Made by a program: the position numbers and the translations under genes
Assembly (NCBI GenBank): GCA_947474905.1
Contig: CANJKQ010000025.1
Location: forward strand, 1 to 8,005
Length of the DNA stretch: 8,005 nt
Direction: 5' to 3'
Origin: Pseudomonadota bacterium
Lineage (GTDB): Bacteria; Pseudomonadota; Alphaproteobacteria; Sphingomonadales; Sphingomonadaceae
The notes under the pieces: generated by a model
Database searches by the model: none
The model's input: the letters and a program-made list of their open reading frames with translations, nothing else
Told to the model about the DNA's origin: nothing
Part shown: positions 1-5,510 of the stretch, one piece after another
Layout of the letters: the number at the start of each line of letters is the position of its first letter
How positions within the stretch are numbered: the stretch's first letter is position 1

Positions 1-511
1 AACCGGGCCACAGGGTCGTCGAAAATTCCAGGCAGAAGAAGCGCCCGCCGCGGCGCAGCACGCGATGCGCCTCGCGCAGGGCAGCGGGGATGTCGGTCAC
101 GTTCCGGATGCCAAAGGCGATGGTATAGGCATCGAAGAAGCGATCGGGGAATTGCAGCGTCTCGGCATTGGCTTCGGTCCAGACGAGGCCGTCAATGCCG
201 CGCTTGGCGGCGCGTTCCATGCCCACCTCGAGCATAGCCGGGTTGATGTCGGCAACCGTGATCGAGGCGCCCGATTTGGCCAGCCGGAACGCGATGTCCC
301 CGGTGCCGCCCGCCATGTCGAGGATCGCCTCGCTCGCCCTTGGCTTCACCCGGCGGACGAAAATATCCTTCCACAGCCGGTGCGCGCCGGCGGACATGGC
401 GTCGTTCATCAGATCATAGGAACCGGCAACGCTGGCGAACACGTCGCGCACGCGCGCGGTTTTTTCTTCGGGCGCGACATCGGCATAGCCGAACGAAACA
501 GTCTCGGTCAT
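1..511 (-). CDS. ubiE: UbiE-type demethylmenaquinone / ubiquinone C-methyltransferase, N-terminal part (runs off the left edge)
   Basis: Minus-strand frame starting at the ATG at 511 and open to the window edge, giving 170 codons; the family is usually about 240-260 residues, so roughly the last third lies outside. UbiE transfers a methyl group from S-adenosylmethionine to the ring of a late ubiquinone (and, where made, menaquinone) intermediate. Visible signatures: FGYADV near the N-terminus (residues 7-12), the [11 protein letters not shown] segment (32-42), SAM motif I as [11 protein letters not shown] (64-74), the acidic VADINPAML strand (86-94) that would hold the SAM ribose, and AFGIRNVTD (132-140), a strong UbiE hallmark, followed by FCLEFS. 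A weak GGGA lies about 9 bases before the start. It is divergent from mutM across 61 bp. In alphaproteobacteria ubiB often follows ubiE; that part is not in view. Confidence 0.95.
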   Translation of the reverse strand, partial: MTETVSFGYADVAPEEKTARVRDVFASVAGSYDLMNDAMSAGAHRLWKDIFVRRVKPRASEAILDMAGGTGDIAFRLAKSGASITVADINPAMLEVGMERAAKRGIDGLVWTEANAETLQFPDRFFDAYTIAFGIRNVTDIPAALREAHRVLRRGGRFFCLEFSTTLWPG

Positions 512-572
512 GGCAAGCGTCCCTAGCCGGGCCTTGTGGCGGGAGCAAACCCATCCTAGCTCGGGCAGGATA
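512..572. promoter_or_regulatory. Divergent intergenic region between ubiE and mutM
   Basis: These 61 bases must carry the 5' signals of both ubiE (leftward) and mutM (rightward), unless a promoter lies inside a neighbouring gene. AGGA at 567-570 is the only Shine-Dalgarno-like sequence for mutM and sits unusually close (2 bases) to its ATG. I see no convincing -35/-10 pair on either strand, so the promoter function is inferred from the layout alone. Confidence 0.4.
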
Positions 573-1385
573 ATGCCGGAACTTCCTGAAGTCGAAACCA
601 CCGTTCGCGGCCTGGCGCCGGTATTGGAGGGGCAGCGCCTCGCGCTGGTCCAGCCGCGCCGCGCCGATCTGCGCGTGCCGTTTCCGCCTGATCTTGGCCA
701 GCGGCTGACCGGCGCGCGCGTGACGGCACTTGGGCGCCGCGCCAAATATGGCCTGATCCACACCGATCGCGATGACACGATGATCTTTCATCTCGGCATG
801 TCGGGGCGGTGGCGAGTCGACCCGCGCGAGCTTTTGACGCACGATCATCTGGTGCTGGTGACCGAGGTGGGGCGGCGCCTCGCGCTCAACGATCCCCGCC
901 GCTTCGGCTTTGTCGAATTGGTCGAGCGCGGGTCGCTCGACGCTTATCCACCCTTTGCCGCGATGGGACCGGAGCCCTTGGGGCCCGCGCTCTCGGCTAG
1001 CTATCTCGCCCAGGCGCTCGCCGGACGAATCGCCCCCATCAAGGCGATGCTGCTCGATCAGCGAATCGTCGCGGGGCTGGGCAACATCTATGTTTGCGAA
1101 GCGCTGCATCTGGCGGGGATTGCCCCGGCCACGCCGGCGGGCACGATTACGGTGCGGCGCCTGAAGCGGCTGGTCGACGCCATTCGCGCGGTGCTGGCGG
1201 CCGCGATCGAGGCGGGGGGATCAACGCTGCGCGATTATGCGCGGCCCGATGGCGAGCTCGGCTATTTCGCCAAGCAATGGCGCGTTTACGGGCGCGAGGG
1301 CGAGCCTTGCACGTGCGGCGCCACGGTGCAGCGTCAGCTCGATTCGGGCCGGTCAACTTTCTGGTGTGCCCAATGCCAGCGTTGA
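573..1385 (+). CDS. mutM: Formamidopyrimidine-DNA glycosylase (Fpg/MutM)
   Basis: Bifunctional base-excision repair enzyme that removes 8-oxoguanine and formamidopyrimidines and nicks the abasic site. The frame is open further upstream, but the ATG at 573 is the start because the mature enzyme needs MPELPEVE at its N-terminus: Pro2 is the Schiff-base nucleophile and Glu3 the catalytic acid. The 270 residues match the family length. Other marks: Lys58 in RRAKYG (beta-elimination lysine), the M76-S77-G78 loop and R110-F111 of NDPRRFGF (void-filling and base-pair probing residues), the [14 protein letters not shown] helix-two-turn-helix, and a C-terminal zinc finger with Cys246, Cys248, Cys265 and Cys268 plus the DNA-binding arginine (Arg260 in GRSTFWC). 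All key residues are present, so it should be active. It is followed by rpsT after 114 bp, an order common near dnaA in alphaproteobacteria. Confidence 0.97.
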   Translation: MPELPEVETTVRGLAPVLEGQRLALVQPRRADLRVPFPPDLGQRLTGARVTALGRRAKYGLIHTDRDDTMIFHLGMSGRWRVDPRELLTHDHLVLVTEVGRRLALNDPRRFGFVELVERGSLDAYPPFAAMGPEPLGPALSASYLAQALAGRIAPIKAMLLDQRIVAGLGNIYVCEALHLAGIAPATPAGTITVRRLKRLVDAIRAVLAAAIEAGGSTLRDYARPDGELGYFAKQWRVYGREGEPCTCGATVQRQLDSGRSTFWCAQCQR

Positions 1386-1397
1386 GGCGGGAGACGG

Positions 1398-1426
1398 TTG
1401 ACCAGCGGGGCTTTGCCGCGTAAGGA
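1398..1426 (+). promoter_or_regulatory. Possible rpsT promoter
   Basis: TTGACC at 1398-1403 matches five of six bases of the sigma-70 -35 consensus and lies about 100 bp before rpsT, just after the end of mutM. At 17-bp spacing the -10 would be TAAGGA (1421-1426), a poor match, so only the -35 half is persuasive. A highly expressed ribosomal gene is expected to have its own promoter in this gap; the exact start is uncertain. Confidence 0.3.
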
Positions 1427-1499
1427 GCTGCGCTTTCACGGGACCGGCGGCGATGGTGCGGCTTGTCTCTGCATCACCAGCAAAGGTTTTGAGGACGGC

Positions 1500-1763
1500 A
1501 TGGCGAACACGCCACAGGCGAAAAAGCGCATTCGGCGGAACGATCGCCGCGCGATCATCAACGGCAACCGCGTCGGGCGCATCCGCACTTTCGTGAAGAA
1601 GGTGGAAGCTGCGGTGGCGGCGGGCGACAAGGCGGCAGCGACCGAGGCATTGGCGGCGGTGCAGCCCGAACTGGCGCGCGGCGTTGCTAAGGGCGTCGTC
1701 CACAAGAACACGGCGTCGCGCAAATTCTCGCGCCTTACCAAGGCCGTGTCGGCACTCGCCTGA
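1500..1763 (+). CDS. rpsT: 30S ribosomal protein S20
   Basis: 87-residue, strongly basic protein that binds 16S rRNA and acts in early assembly of the small subunit. It begins [15 protein letters not shown], the usual S20 start, has an Ala-rich helix in the middle (about 37-53) and ends with the conserved [15 protein letters not shown] helix (65-79). Length is exactly typical. The frame extends upstream to a TTG at 1398, but the ATG at 1500 is preceded by GAGGA at 1491-1495 with a 4-base spacer and gives the family N-terminus. It is a separate short transcription unit: a gap on the left, and a strong terminator 23 bp after its stop codon. Its position directly before dnaA is a recurring alphaproteobacterial arrangement. 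Confidence 0.97.
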   Translation: MANTPQAKKRIRRNDRRAIINGNRVGRIRTFVKKVEAAVAAGDKAAATEALAAVQPELARGVAKGVVHKNTASRKFSRLTKAVSALA

Positions 1764-1786
1764 CCACGCTATAAATGAAGCGATAC

Positions 1787-1816
1787 AGCCCGTCGGGGAT
1801 GCCCGGCGGGCTTTTT
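1787..1816 (+). terminator. Rho-independent terminator of rpsT
   Basis: An 11-bp stem (1787-1797 with 1802-1812, one G-T pair) closes a GATG loop and is followed at once by a T run (1812-1816). It lies 23 bp after the rpsT stop codon and should separate rpsT from dnaA transcription, so dnaA needs its own promoter downstream. Confidence 0.92.
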
Positions 1817-1855
1817 GGTGCTTGCTTTTCCGGGCGCTGCCACCGGGCCCGAAGG

Positions 1856-1868
1856 CGGTACCGTACCG
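1856..1868. repeat. 13-bp palindrome
   Basis: CGGTAC and GTACCG flank a single C, giving a perfect 6-bp inverted repeat just upstream of the AT-rich island. It could be a protein binding site for dnaA control, or chance; nothing else in the window repeats it. Confidence 0.4.
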
Positions 1869-1904
1869 GCTTTGCCAAACCCAAGCATTTCCGCCGATTC
1901 GCAG

Positions 1905-1933
1905 TTGTTTCAATTTAGTGACGAATTTATTAT
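1905..1933 (+). promoter_or_regulatory. Candidate distal dnaA promoter
   Basis: TTGTTT (1905-1910) and TATTAT (1928-1933, five of six to the -10 consensus) are 17 bp apart inside the AT-rich island. A start 7 bases on would fall at the GANTC site at 1940-1944. The transcript would have a leader of about 250 nt. The weak -35 and the general AT-richness make a chance match possible. Confidence 0.35.
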
Positions 1934-2027
1934 TATTTAGAATCAGCGAGTTATTTGGAGAATCGCGGTTTTCTGGCCGAAATCCGTGTCAATGACCATT
2001 ATTTCAGAATCTTTACATGCAGGCCTC

Positions 2028-2055
2028 TTGATCGACTCGATCAGGCGCTCATAAT
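2028..2055 (+). promoter_or_regulatory. Candidate proximal dnaA promoter
   Basis: TTGATC (2028-2033, four of six) and CATAAT (2050-2055, five of six) are separated by 16 bp. Transcription would begin near 2062 and give a leader of about 130 nt before the GTG at 2193. A GACTC methylation site begins directly after the -35, and a 15-bp palindrome covers the -35 and half of the spacer. This is the better of the two dnaA promoter candidates. Confidence 0.45.
2029..2043. promoter_or_regulatory. Palindromic operator-like site centred on a GANTC
   Basis: TGATCGA and TCGATCA are perfect 7-bp inverted arms around one central C (2036). That C is the variable base of GACTC (2034-2038), so the palindrome is centred exactly on a methylation site. 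It overlaps the -35 and spacer of the candidate proximal dnaA promoter, where a bound protein would block RNA polymerase. The inverted repeat is seen directly; the operator role is inferred. Confidence 0.45.
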
Positions 2056-2192
2056 GACCCTCCACCGCAGCGGAGTCACCGCCGCGGCTCTTAAATCGAA
2101 CTTCATCATCAGGCGGACGCGATTCCGGCTGGGGAGAACTTTTGTCGGGCAAAATGGGCGATTGCCCGGGTATGTGTGCGGGAGGGACGTGG

Positions 2193-3584
2193 GTGCGGAC
2201 TGGGGCGGAAAAGACGCAAATCACAAGCGAACGACAGCGTGCCTGGGTGCGGGTGCGCGCGCATTTGCGCGAATCGGCGGGGGTGCGGCTGTTCGACCAA
2301 TGGCTGAAGCCCTTGGCGCTTGATGACGATGCCAGCGACGATTCGGTGATTCGCCTGACGCTGCCCACCGCGTTCATGACCAATTGGGTCCGCAACAATT
2401 ATGCGGAACGGCTGCTCCAGGAATTTCGCGCGTTGCTGCCCGATGTGCGGCAGGTGTCGATCGATACCGTGGCGGCGGGGCCCGTGCTGGCGACGCTGAC
2501 GCCCGACGCCGCGCTGCCGGCCGCGTCGCCGGTTACCGCGCGTCCCGATACCGCATCGGCGCGGCCAGCCTTTGACCCGCGCTTCAGCTTTGACCGCTTT
2601 GTCGTCGACCCTTCAAACCGAGTCGCGTTCAATGCGGCGCGCGCGCTGGCCGAACCTGGCGTGCCGCGGTTCAGCCCGCTGTTTCTGCACAGCGGCACCG
2701 GCATGGGCAAAACCCATTTGATGCACGCGATCGGCAGCGCCTATCTCGCCGCCAACCCCCAGGCGACGGCGATTTACATGTCGGCCGAACGCTTCATGTT
2801 CGAATTCGTCACGGCGTTGCGCGCGCGCGATACCCATGGCTTCAAAGCGCGGCTGCGCTCTGCCGATCTGCTGATGATCGACGATCTGCAATTCATCGCG
2901 GGCAAGGATTCGACGCAGGAAGAGTTTTTCCACACGATCAATGAAGTGATGGCGGCGGGCAAGCGGCTGGTGGTGAGCGCGGATCGCTGCCCGCAAGCGC
3001 TGGATGGGATCGAGCCGCGCATCGTTGCTCGACTTGCCTCGGGCCTGGTGGCGGACATCAAGCCCGCTGACCTGACGCTGCGCCGCGCGGTGCTGACGCG
3101 CAAGCTTGCCGACATGCCGGGCGTTACAGTGCCCGACGATGTGCTTGATCTGATGGCGGCACGGATCACCACCAGCATCCGCGAGATAGAGGGCGCGCTC
3201 AATCGCCTGGTTGCCTATGCCGAATTGACGGGTGAGGCGATCGATCTCGCTTTTGCAACGACGACCCTGGGCGATACGCTGAGGGGCGCGCAAAAGCGGG
3301 TGACGATCGATGAAATCCAGCGCGCGGTGTCGGCCTATTTCGATATCAAGCCGATTGACCTTATCTCAGCCCGTCGCGCCCGCGCCGTCGCGCGGCCTCG
3401 CCAGATCGCAATGTATCTCGCCAAGCGGCTGACGACGCGTTCGTTGCCCGAAATCGGGCGCAAATTCGGCGGTCGCGATCACTCGACCGTGATCCACGCG
3501 GTCAAGCGGATCGAGGAATTGCGCCAGAGCGATCCTGAAATCGATGGTGCCGTGCGCGTGTTGCAGCGCGACCTGAAGGCGTGA
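2193..3584 (+). CDS. dnaA: Chromosomal replication initiator protein DnaA
   Basis: AAA+ ATPase that binds DnaA boxes, melts the origin and recruits the DnaB helicase. I place the start at the GTG at 2193, because GGAGGG (2181-2186) lies 6 bases before it; in-frame ATGs at 2154 and 2172 have no comparable site. This gives 463 residues. Domain I (about 14-90) includes LFDQWLKPL; a short Ala/Pro/Thr-rich linker (about 93-126) follows. Domain III has Walker A GTGMGKT (168-174), Walker B LLMIDD (226-231), the likely arginine finger Arg280 in VARLASGL, and sensor 2 Arg330 in REIEGALNRL. Domain IV (about 369-463) carries the DNA-binding signature GGRDHSTV (426-433). All motifs are intact. As in other alphaproteobacteria, it is not followed by dnaN. 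It ends convergent to a lipoprotein gene, with a hairpin between them. Confidence 0.97.
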   Translation: MRTGAEKTQITSERQRAWVRVRAHLRESAGVRLFDQWLKPLALDDDASDDSVIRLTLPTAFMTNWVRNNYAERLLQEFRALLPDVRQVSIDTVAAGPVLATLTPDAALPAASPVTARPDTASARPAFDPRFSFDRFVVDPSNRVAFNAARALAEPGVPRFSPLFLHSGTGMGKTHLMHAIGSAYLAANPQATAIYMSAERFMFEFVTALRARDTHGFKARLRSADLLMIDDLQFIAGKDSTQEEFFHTINEVMAAGKRLVVSADRCPQALDGIEPRIVARLASGLVADIKPADLTLRRAVLTRKLADMPGVTVPDDVLDLMAARITTSIREIEGALNRLVAYAELTGEAIDLAFATTTLGDTLRGAQKRVTIDEIQRAVSAYFDIKPIDLISARRARAVARPRQIAMYLAKRLTTRSLPEIGRKFGGRDHSTVIHAVKRIEELRQSDPEIDGAVRVLQRDLKA

Positions 3585-3585
3585 C

Positions 3586-3610
3586 TGATGCCGGGGCGAA
3601 CCCGGCATCA
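3586..3610. repeat. Perfect 10-bp hairpin between convergent genes
   Basis: TGATGCCGGG (3586-3595) and CCCGGCATCA (3601-3610) pair fully around a GCGAA loop, starting one base after the dnaA stop codon. There is no T run on either side, so it is not a classical intrinsic terminator. It could still stabilise or end transcripts from both directions, or be a copy of a dispersed palindromic element; only one copy is in this window. Confidence 0.7.
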
Positions 3611-3650
3611 CGACAATGGATTGGCCATGGCGCGCTGATCGCGCCCCGAT

Positions 3651-4268
3651 TTACGACTTCCGGGGCGGGATGGTGATCTTGACCGTTTCGCCCGAATTGC
3701 CGGGGAAGCCGGTAAACATCGCCTCAATCAGATTGGGGACGAGATGGGGCAGCTCGTCATCGGTCGACACGGCCTTGGCGGTGCCTTCAAAGACATTGTG
3801 GCCGTCTGCCTCGCTCTTGATCTGAAGGTCGAGCTCGCTGGTATAGACGGTATAGCTGCGGACATCGTCATACCGGTCGAAACCGAACGGATCGTAGAAG
3901 CCGAAATAATAGGGCCGATAGGCAAAGCCGCCGTAAAAGCGACCATAGGGGCCATAGGGATAGGGGCGCGGCCAGCTTTCAACCTTCTCACGGCCATGGT
4001 CGACCGAGTATTTCATCTGCACCACCAGGTCGGGCCGGGTGCCGGGCGCCGCCTGATGATAGCCTTTTTCGGTCAGCCGCCCCGCGACGAGATTGGCATA
4101 TTGACCGAATTCCAGGCCGCCGCGCAGATTGGGGTCCGACGGCTCAATGGCAAAGGTCTGCCCCGCCGGCGCCGGCAGCGCCTGGAAGCGCGAAACCTTG
4201 GCGCTGAACGAATCGGCGCAGCTGGTAAGCGACAGGGTAACGGCGGCAAGCGCTATGAAACGACGCAT
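3651..4268 (-). CDS. DUF4136-type lipoprotein
   Basis: 205-residue predicted lipoprotein, resembling the DUF4136 family of Gram-negative envelope proteins, whose function is unknown. I chose the ATG at 4268 because it starts a clean lipoprotein signal: MRRF, a hydrophobic stretch (4-14) and the lipobox LTSC with Cys17 as the lipidation site. A GGAAAGG lies 11 bases upstream; the longer frame from a TTG at 4316 would bury the signal. The mature part has a conserved-looking early segment (FAIEPSDPN, about 40-47; LEFGQYANLVAGRLTEKGY, about 52-70) and PDLVVQMKYSV, typical of this fold. Residues 100-133 are very rich in Tyr, Phe, Gly and Pro. The C-terminal part (TSELDLQI to LIEAMFTGFP) is again family-like. 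Convergent with dnaA; its own promoter should lie in 4269-4373, where I see no clear motif. Confidence 0.8.
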   Translation of the reverse strand: MRRFIALAAVTLSLTSCADSFSAKVSRFQALPAPAGQTFAIEPSDPNLRGGLEFGQYANLVAGRLTEKGYHQAAPGTRPDLVVQMKYSVDHGREKVESWPRPYPYGPYGRFYGGFAYRPYYFGFYDPFGFDRYDDVRSYTVYTSELDLQIKSEADGHNVFEGTAKAVSTDDELPHLVPNLIEAMFTGFPGNSGETVKITIPPRKS

Positions 4269-4373
4269 GGGGCGGGCGACCTTTCCTTCAAAATCGAACA
4301 CACTGAAGTTCAACAACCTATCACTTAATCCCGTTGGATGAACGGTGCTTGAACCGCGCTGGTGCGGGGGTGG

Positions 4374-5381
4374 CTACACTTGCAGGCCGATGGCCTTTTG
4401 CGCTGCGCGCAGCGTCGGTTCTGCCAGGGCATTGGCCCGGGCGGCGCCCGCCATCAGTGTTTCCGCCAGTGCCTCGCGATCCGCCAGCAGCTCGGTCAGC
4501 CGGGCGCGGATCGGGCTCAACACCGACACGGCAAGATCGGCCAGCGCGGGCTTGAAACTGCCAAAGCCTTGCCCTGCATATTGTTCCAGCACGGCGTCGG
4601 GGCTGATATCCGCCAGCGCGGCATAGATGGTCACCAGATTGCGCGCCTCGGCGCGTTCCGCGAGACCGACCATCGCCTCGGGCAGCGGATCGGCATCGGT
4701 TTTGGCCTTGCGGACTTTTTGCGCGATCAGATCGTCGTCATCAGTCAGGTTGATGCGGCTCATGTCCGAGGGATCGGACTTCGACATCTTTGCGCCGCCG
4801 TCACGCAAGCTCATAATCCGTGGAGCGGCGGCCGAGATCAGGGGTTCGGGCAAGGGGAACAGCTCAACCCCGAAATCGGTGTTGAATTTGGCGGCGATAT
4901 CGCGTGCCAGCTCCAGATGCTGTTTCTGGTCTTCCCCCACCGGCACATGGCTTGCCTGATAGACCAGCACATCGGCCGCCTGCAGCACGGGGTAGGTGAA
5001 CAGGCCGACGCTGGCGCCTTCCCGGTTCTTGCCGGCCTTGTCCTTCCACTGCGTCATCCGGTTGAGCCAGCCGACCCGCGCGGTGCCGCCCAGGATCCAC
5101 GCCAGCTCGGCATGCGCCGATACGCGTGCCTGGTTGAACAGCACCGATTTGGCCGGGTCGATGCCGGCGGCAATCAGCGTCGCCGCCATTTCGATGGTGC
5201 TGGCCGCAAGCTGATCGGGAATGACCGGCTGGGTCAGGGCGTGGAGGTCGGCCAGAAAGAACAGGCACTCGCCGCCCGCCGCCGCGACCTGATCCTGCAT
5301 CGCGACCCATTGCTTGATCGCGCCGAGATAATTGCCGAGGTGGAGATTGCCGGTCGGTTGAATGCCGGAAACGACGCGCAT
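4374..5381 (-). CDS. trpS: Tryptophanyl-tRNA synthetase
   Basis: Class I synthetase that charges tRNA-Trp. The ATG at 5381 gives [21 protein letters not shown], the standard N-terminus, and 335 residues, the usual length; an in-frame ATG ten codons upstream (5411) is possible, but neither has a strong ribosome binding site. The HIGH-equivalent motif is PTGNLHLGN (9-17), the tryptophan pocket segment is [14 protein letters not shown] (128-141), followed by [12 protein letters not shown] (147-158), and the KMSKS loop is KMSKSDPSD (198-206). The C-terminal helices that read the anticodon are complete. It lies 129 bp downstream of murJ on the same strand, a pairing seen in sphingomonads. It may be read through from murJ or from a promoter in that gap. 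Confidence 0.97.
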   Translation of the reverse strand: MRVVSGIQPTGNLHLGNYLGAIKQWVAMQDQVAAAGGECLFFLADLHALTQPVIPDQLAASTIEMAATLIAAGIDPAKSVLFNQARVSAHAELAWILGGTARVGWLNRMTQWKDKAGKNREGASVGLFTYPVLQAADVLVYQASHVPVGEDQKQHLELARDIAAKFNTDFGVELFPLPEPLISAAAPRIMSLRDGGAKMSKSDPSDMSRINLTDDDDLIAQKVRKAKTDADPLPEAMVGLAERAEARNLVTIYAALADISPDAVLEQYAGQGFGSFKPALADLAVSVLSPIRARLTELLADREALAETLMAGAARANALAEPTLRAAQKAIGLQV

Positions 5382-5510
5382 CTTGCTCTTCTGTCCCTTA
5401 TTCCCGTTCATCGCGAGCAAAGTCGTGGAGGCGCCTTACAAAGCGATCCCATCAGCCCCCGTGTCTCAACTGTGCTCGACACGAACGGGGCGGCTTTGTC
5501 AAAATTTGCG
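5382..5510. other. murJ-trpS intergenic region with imperfect inverted repeat
   Basis: 129 bases without a gene. CCCCGTGTC (5457-5465) can pair with GACACG-AAC-GGGG (5478-5490), a 9-bp stem with a 3-base bulge and a 12-base loop. In the direction of transcription (minus) no T run follows, so terminator function is uncertain. A perfect minus-strand TTGACA lies at 5502-5497, but no acceptable -10 follows at normal spacing. The gap may stabilise the secB-murJ message or carry a trpS promoter; I cannot tell which. Confidence 0.35.

Larger units (their letters stand above)
1896..2125. promoter_or_regulatory. Cluster of seven GANTC (CcrM-type) methylation sites
   Basis: GANTC occurs at 1896 (GATTC), 1940, 1960 and 2007 (GAATC), 2034 (GACTC), 2073 (GAGTC) and 2121 (GATTC). 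Elsewhere in the first 3.6 kb I count by eye roughly one site per 300-450 bp, so seven in 230 bp is a clear local excess. In Caulobacter, CcrM methylates the adenine of GANTC and the methylation state of sites in the dnaA promoter affects dnaA transcription. Carry-over of that control to this organism is inferred. Confidence 0.6.
1817..2192 (+). promoter_or_regulatory. dnaA upstream control region (no gene)
   Basis: 376 bases between the rpsT terminator and the dnaA start with no credible gene. They contain a 13-bp palindrome (1856-1868), an AT-rich island (1905-1960, 41 of 56 bases A or T in an otherwise GC-rich window), two candidate promoters, seven GANTC sites between 1896 and 2125, and a palindrome at 2029-2043. 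No close match to the DnaA box TTATNCACA was found on either strand, so the region looks more like a regulated promoter and leader than an origin of replication. Confidence 0.7.

Noticed and set aside
944..952. TTATCCACC, one base from the DnaA box TTATCCACA
   Set aside because: It lies inside the mutM coding sequence, is isolated, and encodes ordinary residues of the protein; a single near-match is expected by chance.
414..1109. 231-codon minus-strand open frame over mutM
   Set aside because: It lies opposite mutM and overlaps the start of ubiE in another frame; both of those have full family signatures.
1817..2192. Origin of replication (oriC) upstream of dnaA
   Set aside because: The AT-rich island is suggestive, but no cluster of DnaA boxes is visible, and in Caulobacter the origin is beside hemE, not directly upstream of dnaA. 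Kept only as a possibility in the findings.
2142..2192. Longer dnaA starting at 2142, 2154 or 2172
   Set aside because: None of these starts has a usable ribosome binding site, whereas the GTG at 2193 has GGAGGG at 6-base spacing and still gives a complete domain I.
5497..5502. Perfect minus-strand TTGACA as a trpS promoter
   Set aside because: No -10-like hexamer is found 15-19 bases further on, so a promoter call is not supported.
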